The position numbers and the translations under genes were made by a program. Under the pieces are notes generated by a model. It did not search any database. It had not been told where the DNA came from and saw only the letters and a program-made list of their open reading frames with translations. DNA of 64,000 nucleotides from Akanthomyces muscarius (Eukaryota > Ascomycota > Sordariomycetes > Hypocreales > Cordycipitaceae). This document shows positions 55,220-64,000 of this stretch, piece by piece. The DNA lies in NCBI RefSeq assembly GCF_028009165.1, contig NC_079246.1, forward strand, positions 434,001 to 498,000, written 5' to 3'. Position 1 is the stretch's first letter; each line of letters begins with the position of its first letter.

Positions 55220-56199
55220 CTAAGTATACAAACTCAGGAGCACAACGACCCTGACTACATTATACCGGGCGCACCATCGTCTATTGGCGTCTTTCGTGAG
55301 CCTCAGTGCATCGACCATTCGAAGGCGACTCTTGCTCTTCTCGCACATGTACGCCCGATCCGTACAGCACTCCTTCCAGGTGCCGTCTCTCTGGTACTCG
55401 ACAAACATCAGCATATCGTCATAGACGCGTCCGCGGCTCCAGACGAATTTTCGTGGCTGTAGATTCTGCGTGCCCTCCTCCGTCTCCTGTATGCGTTTCT
55501 CCGCTCCCTGTATGCCCTCCTCCATTTCGTGCATGAGTTTCTCTATTTGCTGCATGCGTCCCTGCGGGTACCCAATGCGCTCATGCATATCCTGCATCAC
55601 ATCCTGGACCGATGGTTCGCTTTCGCGCTGGCTGAAGAGGGCCTTGCTGATCCTCGTCGCTCCTGGCCCGTTCTCGTCCAGACGCACCAGCTTGTACCGG
55701 CTTGACGGCTGCCAAGTGTTTGCCGCTGACAAGACATCAGCGCCAGCTGTGCGTCCGGCAGCACCATCGAGACGTTCGGCAGCGCCCGCGGCTCGGGAAA
55801 CGTTTTCCTGAAAATGGAGCTGAGGCTCGCGTCGGCCCGCTGTACTTCTACCGCCAAGTGCTGCACGTCCTTGAGGCAATCTAAATTGCGCGCCTGGTAG
55901 ATGGACACGGGGCTCTCCAAACCCCAGTAGAGAATGTCCAGCGCCGTGTCGAACGGCCGGTATGGCACCAGGCACCCTGCAACCGCGGAATCGCGAAACT
56001 GTACCCCACTGGCTTGGGCTATGGCGCGTGACTCGAAACATACGTGCATCGCAACTGGAAATCCCGTGTCGACGAGCAAAGGCAGCCCGTTCCCCTCCCA
56101 CCAGATGACGCACACTTCGCTCTCGTCTTCTGGTAGACTGAGCCTCCAGATATATGCCCGTAGCTCAGCCGGCAGTCTTTTGAACCGAGTAAACGACAT
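55220..56199 (-). pseudogene. Frameshifted 2EXR domain gene
   Basis: The first frame, from ATG 56199, reads MSFTRFKRLPAELRAYIWRL, a clear 2EXR start, and continues to DAQLALMS. Around 55735-55745 the homology moves to the next frame, which continues SAANTWQPSSRYKLVRLDEN, then a coiled-coil segment (MQQIEKLMHEMEEGIQGAEK) and a charged end, to a stop at 55220-55222. One missing base would explain it, and no intron of reasonable length fits the junction. Either a recent pseudogene or a sequence error. The intact family member is at 21202. Confidence 0.75.
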
Positions 56200-56643
56200 T
56201 TGACTTTGGATGGTGTAGCTTTGTGGGGGAAAAGAGACAAACTCACGCGGGACATGACTTTATCTACGCCTGCCTCTCGTGTTACCAATAACCCATCTTT
56301 GGCAGAGTGTGTTCCACACGCAATACATGTCGAAGACTATCACAGCCACACGACAGCAAGCACGGCTGGCGGTCAGTGGATGATGATCTACGGGAAAGGA
56401 AGCAGTTAAGCAGGCTTGGGCACTTGTTACTTAAGAGCAGAGTCAGTGTCGCATACATTGTCAACACGTCTCGTCGAAGTCAAATATCGTCACTCCTGTA
56501 TTCAGCCGGAACACCAACCTGAAACTCTCTGCCCAAATCGTCCACTTGGATCTAGAATTAACTGTAATGAGGTATTTGGCCGAAAGGAATCCAAGGCTAA
56601 AATAGCCTAGCTTCCGCGATATTCGCTGATCTACTCAAATCCC
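56200..56643. other. Intergenic, no gene seen
   Basis: 444 bp between the 2EXR relic start and the lipase stop, on the same strand. Nothing recognisable. Confidence 0.45.
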
Positions 56644-57879
56644 TCAAGCGGTGGTAGAGTTGATACATCCCTGTTGTACCGGGACGCCGCTCAGTCGGTC
56701 ACCAAGCCAGCTCAACGCGCCTGTAGAACCCCCGAAAATTAGACTGATGTGATCAGCGTCTGGCACTCTTCGGTACTCTACGGAGCCTCCGCCAGCGCAG
56801 TACTTGTCGACAACCTTGTCTGTATCAGCAACTGGGCTAATCTGATCTTTGGCGCCTTTGTAGATAAGGATGGGAATCGAAGGGGTGATGTGACCCGGGC
56901 TGTTCGCGTCCGAAACGTTCTTCACAAGCGTGCTGGTGTTGAAGATATTGGGGTCTTTGGTATAGGAGAAAATGTCCTGATTTGCGAAGCTGAGCACGTT
57001 GGCGCCAAGACACTGACTGGTGACTTTGTTAATCGCGTCTGCTTTGCTCGGGATAATTTCGTTTGCGACGAGAGCAGCCACCTCTGGATACTCAACGGCG
57101 AGTCCCACGATTCCAGTCGGGATTAAACCGGCAAAGATGGACTTGTTGATGGTGAATAGCACATTCAGGATACTTCCAATCGTTCCTCCAAGAGCCGCTC
57201 CGCTAATCTTTAGCTCTGGGGCATATGTCGATTGTAACTCGGCGGCAAACTCGGAAGCCATACTGCCGCCAGAGTAGCCCCATAGGGTGACGCGTGCGTT
57301 CTTTGAAAGCTTCGTAAAGTCGGCTTGAAACGCGGCACGAATCCCGTCCAAGACTGCGTAGCCAGCCAGGGTATTGGCCAGGAACGCAGATTTTGGTCCA
57401 AGAAAGTCTGGAACCGCGACGTACCAGCCTTTCTTGAGAGCATCGCTAATGAGGGGCAGCTCCAGGTTGGTGACGATTGTTCCAAAGGGGCCGCCCGAGT
57501 CGGAGAACAGCTGCATTACGTAAGACGGGGCACAGTTGGGGTTGGCGGCATCTTCAGCGACCTGATAGGAGAGGAGCTTTGTACTGTCTGCGTTCTTCGG
57601 GATCAGAATGGTCGTGACGGTAGCTGTTGCATCGCCAAAGCTATCGGTCGTGCGGTAAAGAAGTTGGTAGGCAGCGGAAACACCGGAGACTGCAAGAGCA
57701 GATGGTACGGTTCTATTTCGAAGAATTGCTCCTGGGGGCTGCTTCTCATATCCGGCCGGAGGGGTGTAGAAGGAGTCTTTGCCTGGCATGACAGGGCCAA
57801 AAGCAGCGGCTTGTGGTGCGGCCGCTGACAGCCCAGCATGCAGCAAAGCGACAAGGACAGGCCACTTGAGGTTGAACAT
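56644..57879 (-). CDS. Secreted lipase (LIP family, PF03583-type)
   Basis: Single exon, 411 aa from ATG 57879. An ATG at 57909 adds ten residues ahead of the signal peptide, and MFNLKWPVLVALLHAGLSAA is the better start. The mature protein begins FYTPPAGYEKQPPGAILRNR, typical of Candida-type secretory lipases. The nucleophile Ser203 is in LWGYSGGSMASE; ILIYKGAKDQISPVADTDKV carries the acid residue and the late RVPDADHISLIFGG the His. It hydrolyses acylglycerols outside the cell. A TATAAG-like box lies upstream near 57945. Confidence 0.92.
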   Translation of the reverse strand: MFNLKWPVLVALLHAGLSAAAPQAAAFGPVMPGKDSFYTPPAGYEKQPPGAILRNRTVPSALAVSGVSAAYQLLYRTTDSFGDATATVTTILIPKNADSTKLLSYQVAEDAANPNCAPSYVMQLFSDSGGPFGTIVTNLELPLISDALKKGWYVAVPDFLGPKSAFLANTLAGYAVLDGIRAAFQADFTKLSKNARVTLWGYSGGSMASEFAAELQSTYAPELKISGAALGGTIGSILNVLFTINKSIFAGLIPTGIVGLAVEYPEVAALVANEIIPSKADAINKVTSQCLGANVLSFANQDIFSYTKDPNIFNTSTLVKNVSDANSPGHITPSIPILIYKGAKDQISPVADTDKVVDKYCAGGGSVEYRRVPDADHISLIFGGSTGALSWLGDRLSGVPVQQGCINSTTA

Positions 57880-59328
57880 CTTGGCTTCTAGAGGAAGAAA
57901 AGCTGGCAAGAGATTATCGAATTAATGAACAACGAGCGGCTCGCTCTTATACCCCTACTGGGAAATCTACAGCGATTTATATATTCGTGCATTATTTGTC
58001 TATCGTATCACAGGTGTTATCGGATGCCGTGCCAACATACCGTTAATGAAAGTTCAATCATGTAGCTACTTGGGAAAATATTCCGGCCCCTCAATAGAGG
58101 CGGCAAGTAATGTTGCTGCGGGAAAATTTCCTTTGGTTACATTGAAATTGCCATCACACTACACATGTGAGCTACTCCGTGATTTACAACTGCTAGGGCA
58201 AGGCATTAATTTCATCAACGTTGCCCCGCGAAGGAGATGGTTACAAGATAATACGCGTACTCGAATTTTCATATACGTTTTTTTTTTTAGATGTAATGTC
58301 CGGGGCGAGTGCGGAGGGCAGCGTAGCAATACCATATGAGCTAATAAATCCTAGCCGAGAGGGTGTGTATTTTTAGTACATGTGTTCTCGGCAGATCTTC
58401 AACGAGTGCCAAATGTCGACGGCCGGATTTCTCAGACCCCCTTTCATGAGGAAAAGTAAAATAAATCGAGTACCATTCAACCGCAGGTCAAGTCCTCTTC
58501 TATTCATTTAGAATTTTTGGGACGATTGATATGCCTTGTCCCAGATGGCGATGGCAACTTCCTGTAGCACCAACGGGCTTTCAGAGCACAGTTACGCGCG
58601 CAGAACTACACAGCGCAAGGCTACGCAGCAAAACGTATACAGAGCATAAATATAAATCGAGAAATGGCGAAATGAGCCCGGCCAAGCTGGTACCATCGCG
58701 GATTTCCAAAAAGAAGCTGACCTTGTCAAAAAGAGTGTAGCGCACAAGCAAATCTGGCACATATGTAGCCGTTGTCTCGTTTTGTGAACCTCACATGTAC
58801 TATGTTTATGAGCCGGGGTGTAAATACACAGCCAATGTAACCTCAAAATCCGGGGTTTGGGCCCCTGCTATCGGTGATTTCGACCCTACCCCTGCAAAGC
58901 TGCGAGTCGGCGTCGCCTTGCGCCGGGAGAGAGGTTGCAGACGACGTTGAATAAACGAGCTGGAACCTACTAAATATCGCTATAGTTGACTACCGATCTT
59001 GTTAGCTAGGGTTCTAGACTCGTGGTGACTGGCAGGTGCCATTCATCATCCAGCTCGGACAAATTTCTAGAGAAGTTTAGCAGGATGTGCGCCACAACTA
59101 AGATCAAGTCAGGTGGCCGGTGAAAGAGATAAGCTAATGAAGCTCTCTATAATACAGCTTCTAATCGGAAAGATGTAATTTGGGAATAGTCAAGCGGAAC
59201 TAGCGCTTCTCACGAGAAAGGTATAAAGACGGCCGCACAACCTTGTGCTCACCGGCAGTCACCTTCCAAGCCTACCATTCACACTTTCAATTCCATATTT
59301 CGTCTTTCGCAAAGCAATATTCGACAAA
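57880..59328. other. Intergenic, with TATA box for the next gene
   Basis: 1.45 kb. TATAAAG at 59222-59228 is placed about 105 bp before the ATG at 59329, suggesting a strong, regulated promoter. No other gene is supported. Confidence 0.5.
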
Positions 59329-60014
59329 ATGAAGGCCCTCTCTATTGCCGTTTTTGCTCTGGCAGCATCTGTGTTTGGCATGCCTAGCTCGGAGAGAGCT
59401 GTGCGGGATGATACCCTTCACAGTGTCAACGACTTGTCCGACCATCTTGCAAGTGGTCTGAGCGACGTCCGTACGAACACTGGAGCCATCAGTATGTTGC
59501 GCCTCTCCCACTGAAACCCTTCGACTGGAGATAGTCACCGGACTAACACGTCAAAGACGCTACCATCTCGGACTTCAAATCTGGTCACATCTCCAAGGAC
59601 GAAGCATCCACACAGGTGGCGCAGCAATTCGAGCTTGTCAACGTCAAGCTATCCGTCATTCTCGAAACGATTCTCGGCTCCGTAGGCCTTGATGTTGACG
59701 GAGCCAACCTCGACAAGCTTCTCGGAGGCACCACTGAGCTCTTCTCCGAGGTCCTGTACACCGTCAAGGGCGTCATAACCACCTTGGGCCTTAGCAAGAC
59801 ACTCTCAGCCGCTGTCAACGCCATTGTTTGCGTTCTCGGCGACCTCACAAAGGCTCTCGGTGAAATCCTTGGCAAGGTGCTGCCAAACCTGCTCCCGACG
59901 CTGGTCAATACGCTGAAGAACCTGGTTCAGAAACTTCGCACCGGGCTTCTTTCGGGGCTTTTGTCGCCTGTTTTGAGAGATCTTGCGTCTATCCTTGATG
60001 GACTGGCACATTAA
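59329..60014 (+). CDS. Small secreted helical protein (HsbA-like at best)
   Basis: Two exons: 59329-59491 and 59557-60014, 206 aa. Signal peptide MKALSIAVFALAASVFG. The mature chain is helix-forming and unusually rich in Leu, Val, Gly and Lys; it includes VNDLSDHLASGLSDVRTNTG, then KLSVILETILGSVGLDVDGA, and ends with repeated amphipathic turns such as ALGEILGKVLPNLLPTLVNT. Only one Cys (IVCVLGD), so no disulfide-rich effector fold. The start and pattern recall hydrophobic-surface-binding proteins of the HsbA type, but the match is weak. A good TATA box supports regulated, abundant expression. Possible surface-active or lipid-binding secreted protein. Confidence 0.78.
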
Positions 60015-60394
60015 AACTCTAATTGAGTGTTGACCCTGGGGCTTCTACTCGTTAGATTCGCAAGGCAGTATGGCGGTTTCTGCTGTCCAAGGCATAATAA
60101 GATAGCTTGAAATAGAAAAGAGACAGCGAGATCCTAATACGGAGGCAATATCGATATTTCTAGGTAATAAAGGACCCAATTTATATCACACTGTGTTTTA
60201 TTGTGCCCTCTATAAATTGTGAAGTTTCAAGCGTTGCTGCTCGGCGCTCCAACCAGCGCCAGCCGGAGGTCTCACTGAGTTGCGACGCTGCATTGACTTC
60301 CATCACCGCCTCTAAAAATAAATGTGCATTGCCAAAATGCTTATGAGTACTGCAATAGCCAAACAGCGAAGAAAAAAAAACACAAAAAAAAACA

Positions 60395-60481
60395 GTGATA
60401 ATACTAATAGCGGTAATAATAACAGCGATAATAATAGCCATAATAGCAGCAGCGACAACAATAACAGGAATAATAATAAGT
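60395..60481 (+). repeat. AAT/CAG-type trinucleotide-rich tract
   Basis: An imperfect run of AATAATAG, AACAGCG and ATAGCAGC words, preceded by two poly-A runs at about 60370-60390. It lies in the 607-bp gap between the secreted protein and the NRPS relic, which otherwise holds no gene. Confidence 0.75.
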
Positions 60482-60621
60482 AGCAACACAGTAGAGATGG
60501 ATTTCTTTTTAAACTTTATTTCCGAAATACAAAGTATAATAGTATAAGATAATTAATATGACAAACTGTAACTCAAAAAAAAATGACAAGATAGACAACT
60601 AATATAGGCGCAGCACACAGT

Positions 60622-61240
60622 TCACAACAGTAGCCCGCTTACAATGCCCCTCCTTTCGCCATCGACGTTGATTAGGTCCTTGACCAACATCTCAAACTCG
60701 GCACACAGCTCCTCAATGAAAGAACCGCCAAAGATTTCTAGATCGTAGTGGAAGGATGTAGTCACCATACCGTCCCTGAACACGACATTCGCTCAAGATG
60801 GTCAATGGGGGAGCGCCCATGACCACCGCACGCATGTCGTCGGCCGTAAGAACGGATGGCTTCGCACTGGTCGCACCATCGTCTTGGAAGGCCTGAACGA
60901 CCATTGGGGATGCATAGGCACAGGCGCTACCACAATCTGCATTCATGTCGGCAATATTGCTCCAGCCAGTGTGCTCCCACGGAATCATGGCCCGGAGACG
61001 CGCCTGCACATCTAGCATGAGGAACGTCACTGTTGCGCTGGGATCGGCGGGGATACGCAGAGGTACCATGGTGATCATGGACGCAATAACCTGCGAAATG
61101 CCATCCACCGCCTTGTTGCAGCCTGTCAGGCTAAGACTGAGGGTCGCCTCGGAGCTCTGAGAGCGGCGGGCCAGCAGCAGTCCCATGGCTGTGGTTCCTT
61201 CGGAGCCAGTCTTCCAAGCATCGCGGTTGACTGTCCTGGT
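60622..61240 (-). pseudogene. NRPS condensation-domain relic (C-terminal half)
   Basis: A minus-strand frame carries the second half of a non-ribosomal peptide synthetase condensation domain: AMGLLLARRSQSSEATLSLS, then DGISQVIASMITMVPLRIPA, then LRAMIPWEHTGWSNIADMNA. At about 60785 the homology shifts frame to VVFRDGMVTTSFHYDLEIFG and ends at a stop at 60622-60624. The N-terminal half with HHxxxDG and any adenylation or carrier domain are absent on the upstream side. The relic is therefore a fragment of a lost synthetase, not a functional gene. Confidence 0.75.
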
Positions 61241-61285
61241 TGAATTGAGAGATCATGTACCCTCAATCTACGCACCTTAATCCGT

Positions 61286-62043
61286 TCACTCTAGAGTACC
61301 AAATGGCTTTCTATCATATTGACTACCCACTCTTCCTTTTTCCGAAGACATCGAAGACATAACATAGAGAACAAATAGCAGCCACCCGCACCACGCCTTG
61401 GACATTAGCCGTGGGCAAGGCTGCGCTAAGAAATAGCTGGGGGACTGCGATGATAAAGAGAGCAAGCGTGACTGTAGCCAATTTCCTCAGCAAATAGTAT
61501 ACCAGAATTTGATGATGGGAGGCGATACTTGCCGTTCTGACTCAAGAGCAGCATGAGTCCCGCCGTCAGCAGAGACAAACCAGTGCTGTCTGGGACTGAT
61601 CAGCGGGTGTGTCCAGGCGTGTCCAAGGGGCTCAGTGGTTACTTGCATTGATCATCGCAGGCCTTTCCGGAAGCTCTCCAGAGCCGAAAAGCCTCCGCCT
61701 CCTTGGCCCATGTCTCTGCCTTTTTCTCGTGCCTAACGGCCCAGTACAGCTGCGGCCCCAGTTCCGCGCCAAAACGCTTCGTAAACGCGCTCACGGGGGA
61801 CGAGCGCAGGGTCCAGCCGCGGCCGATTTTCCAGCTGCGCGAGACGGATTCTGCAAAGTCGTTGCGAAGGTTATGCTTGGTGATGAGGAGGTCCCGGAGG
61901 TACGCCCGGACCTCGTTGGCCGAGGCGGCCGGTGCAGGCAGTTTCGGGCTCGTGGCTTGCGACTCTGCTGACGTCTGATCTGCGGATGGTAAAAACACGA
62001 CCTGTTCCATGGATGAGAATTCGTCCGGCGGAGGTTCGTCCAT
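61286..62043 (-). CDS. Uncharacterised protein with two predicted membrane segments
   Basis: Proposed exons 62043-61643, 61585-61533 and 61425-61286 (197 aa). Exon 1 (MDEPPPDEFSSMEQVVFLPS through FTKRFGAELGPQLYWAVRHE to KACDDQC) is soluble and charged. Exon 2 supplies a membrane helix, TGLSLLTAGLMLLLSQN. Exon 3 contains a second hydrophobic stretch, KAWCGWLLFVLYVMSS. The second intron would start GC (GCAAGT) and end TTCTTAG. If it is not spliced, the frame instead reads on to a stop near 61405 with a different tail. I do not recognise the family. Confidence 0.55.
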
Positions 62044-62531
62044 GCTCGGCGATTGGCGAAGCTACCTGGGCTTCACGGGTAAAAGTAGCAAATATGAAGG
62101 TGGCGAGTTGGACAGGTAACGTGGCAGATCTCTAGGCAGAGCCTTGCCAGCGCTAGATCCTCGGTTAGTTAAGTAGAGAAGGTGTGAGAACAGGTTTGTT
62201 TGACATGTTTTCCGAGTATCACAACATTAAAGTTGGTCTTGACTTTTGTCTTGCAGCGATCGAAGAAGGCGAGACTAATGGCCCGCCCGGTCCCTATTCG
62301 TTTCATTCGCGGTGGCTCGCAGCAGTCCGTGCAAGCTTCTGTTCTCCATCGACCATCCAGGGTCCCAATCTGCCAGCCACCGTACTTTTCTCGTTCCCCC
62401 CGACCCCCAGATTTTCTATAATCTCCTCTTTCTTGACCTCATTCCCATCGCGGGCGGAAAGAACTGTCGCTCCTCGGCCTTGTAGAATATGCCGGCACGG
62501 GTGTCAGCTGCACAACAGCCAACGTCACGGT
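62044..62531. other. Gap between the small membrane protein and the zinc-cluster fragment
   Basis: 488 bp. On the minus strand a frame beginning CRHILQGRGATVLS (near 62480) could be the continuation of the truncated zinc-cluster gene, but it lacks the final cysteine. Confidence 0.4.
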
Positions 62532-62747
62532 CTAGGGAACCAGGCATGGCATGCGTTTGTCGCAGCGAACTTCTTTGATACGACATTTCGAACAGCTGAG
62601 CGGTTTGCGAGCGTAATTCTGAGGCGAGGCTGGCCCGGCAGAGCCCTCTTCCACGTTGGCTGCAGGTTCAATGTCGTCGGTTGCGCTGTTCTTGACAATA
62701 TACGCCCATAGAACGACCGTGAATTGGCGAGTTGTCTCGGCTGCCAT
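62532..62747 (-). pseudogene. Truncated Zn2Cys6 regulator fragment
   Basis: From ATG 62747 the frame reads MAAETTRQFTVVLWAYIVKN and reaches ARKPLSCSKCRIKEVRCDKR, then MPC, the first four cysteines of a zinc binuclear cluster. It hits a stop at 62532-62534 two residues later. I found no splice that restores the last two cysteines and a regulatory domain before the downstream gene at 62043. Most likely a decayed or truncated regulator. Confidence 0.6.
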
Positions 62748-63434
62748 CTTTGAGAGGTTCAAAAACGGGATGGGGCTAGTCGTGGATGATTGACGGTACG
62801 GCTTCCAGAGACGGCCGAGGACTGGTGGTAGGAAAAGGTCCAAGGCGAGAGCCGATTCGCGGACAGCTGCGGGGGTATCCTTTTGCGGTCGGAGTTTAAG
62901 GCATCGTCCGAGGCGCCTGTCTGTTAATGTTCGCCTGTAAGAAAACTGTCTTGTGTTTGCAGACCCCACATTCTTTGCAGGAGATGTGTTGTCACAGTCC
63001 TTCAATGTGTGCGACTTGTCGATGACAATGGTACCTGAAAGAAAGAAGCTGATAAACAAATTGGTGGTTACCGGAGGTAGCCTTAGCCCTGTGACCTGGT
63101 GAGCTTCTTCCGCTCAGCGGTTCCACCGCCATGACCAACCTAAAAAGCCCTTGAGACAGTTATAGGAAGAACTGACTTCTATTTCGAAAATGAAATCAAA
63201 ATTTAGGATATGATCCACATGGTGGTGAGCAAGCTCGCAGCGAGTTGCCTTGGTGTTTATGTTAACGCGAGCACCGGCTTCCCGTTTTGGGAAGGCTACT
63301 GCGAGGTACCGAATAGTCAAGCCTTAGGTGAATAAAGCACCTGCGCCTTTGATACCTATAAAAGCCTGGATATGCAGCCTCCCATTGTGACTTTTCGATT
63401 CAAAGTAAAAAAGGTCTTCGACGTTATTCGCGAA
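62748..63434. promoter_or_regulatory. Promoter region of the GH5 gene
   Basis: 687 bp. TATAAAAG at 63357-63364 precedes the preferred ATG at 63435 by about 75 bp. No other coding region is supported; a minus-strand extension upstream of the zinc-cluster fragment has no motif. Confidence 0.5.
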
Positions 63435-64000
63435 ATGCTCATGATCCGCATGCTCGTCGTGGCGATGGCGCCGCTTGCTTTGGCTGGCAAGGTCCAGTGG
63501 GCTGGGTATGTCTTTAGAAACTTGGGTGCGTCAATGACAGCTTACACGGACTCTGTAGTGCCAACCTGTTCGGACTTGCCAATGATGTCAGCATCTTTGG
63601 CTCCGCGTACACTTCATTTGTGAGCAGCAAATGCGAACCAACTTTTGACAGCTACCCTTTCTTTGATGACTTGTCTCATTACGAGTCATGGAAGAAGGAA
63701 GGCTTCAACCTATTTCGCATTGCGATTGCTTGGCAGCATGCCCAAATTAATCTCGGCGGTGCTCTCAACGAAACCAATATGCAGCACGTTGATAAGCTCG
63801 TTGGGGCTATCACTAGTGACGGCGGCAAGGCTATCCTGGACATTGTAAGCGTATGTCCGTCACAATTCAGTCGCCGACTAATCATGTTCAATTAGCACAA
63901 TTATGCCAGATGGTACTGTGGTATAATTGGGCAGCCCGGAAATTCCTTCCAGAACCCTACGATCAACGTCACGAATGCGCACTTTACCGATCTTTGGGTG
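63435..64000 (+). CDS. GH5 endoglucanase (partial, runs off the window)
   Basis: Exons 63435-63505, 63559-63844 and 63896 onward, cut by the window end. Candidate starts are ATGs at 63372, 63435, 63441 and 63450; 63435 gives a compact signal peptide MLMIRMLVVAMAPLALA and lies at a sensible distance from the TATA box. The mature part KVQWAGANLFGLANDVSIFG, then FNLFRIAIAWQHAQINLGGA, then AILDIHNYARWYCGIIGQPG matches fungal family 5 cellulases such as Trichoderma Cel5A; HNYARW is a family hallmark before the acid/base Glu, which lies beyond the window. It degrades beta-1,4-glucan outside the cell. It lacks an N-terminal cellulose-binding module. Confidence 0.9.

Noticed and set aside
55730..55790. 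A 39-nt intron to explain the 2EXR frame change
   Set aside because: Too short and out of phase; a one-base lesion is simpler.

Overview
This window is nuclear DNA of a filamentous ascomycete, most likely a sordariomycete close to the Hypocreales. The evidence is short GT-AG introns of about 50-80 nt with CTAAC-like branch sites in nearly every gene, Zn2Cys6 regulators, 2EXR proteins, fungal secreted hydrolases and recognisable fungal housekeeping genes. Exon structures were worked out by hand from reading frames, splice signals and family knowledge. No search was run.

Layout. 1-3.7 kb: the 3' end of a probably membrane-anchored surface protein, a decayed ABC-C transporter, and AT-rich degenerate DNA. 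3.9-8.9 kb: tRNA dimethylallyltransferase (MOD5), divergent from SEC61 alpha, then a methyltransferase. 9.7-20.6 kb: a secreted FAD oxidase, a secreted histidine phosphatase, a full-length ABC-C transporter and a frameshifted GH16 (Crh-like) gene. 21-32.4 kb: a mostly housekeeping block with a 2EXR protein, a LENG1-like RS-rich protein, two conserved-looking unknowns, dihydroorotase and an amino-acid permease. 35-48.1 kb: a candidate metabolic cluster. 48.2-64 kb: cutinase, an FLC/TRP-like membrane protein, a broken 2EXR gene, a secreted lipase, a small secreted protein, an NRPS condensation-domain relic, a small putative membrane protein, a truncated Zn2Cys6 gene and the start of a GH5 endoglucanase.

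The most interesting part is 34,975-48,124. It holds a flavin monooxygenase fused to an acetoacetate-decarboxylase-like domain, a regulator with two C2H2 fingers plus a Zn2Cys6 cluster, a two-domain extradiol ring-cleavage dioxygenase, a cupin, a second regulator-like protein without a DNA-binding domain, and a CocE/S15-type hydrolase. The enzymes could act in order on an aromatic compound: ring hydroxylation, meta-cleavage, then C-C or ester hydrolysis and decarboxylation. The dioxygenase and cupin share a divergent promoter with a perfect CGG-N10-CCG palindrome, the kind of site a zinc-cluster regulator binds. The substrate is unknown.

Other notable points are four introns that appear to use a GC-AG donor, coding micro-exons of 8, 10 and 13 nt, and several broken genes (ABC-C, GH16, 2EXR, NRPS, Zn2Cys6), which suggest repeated gain and loss at accessory loci.
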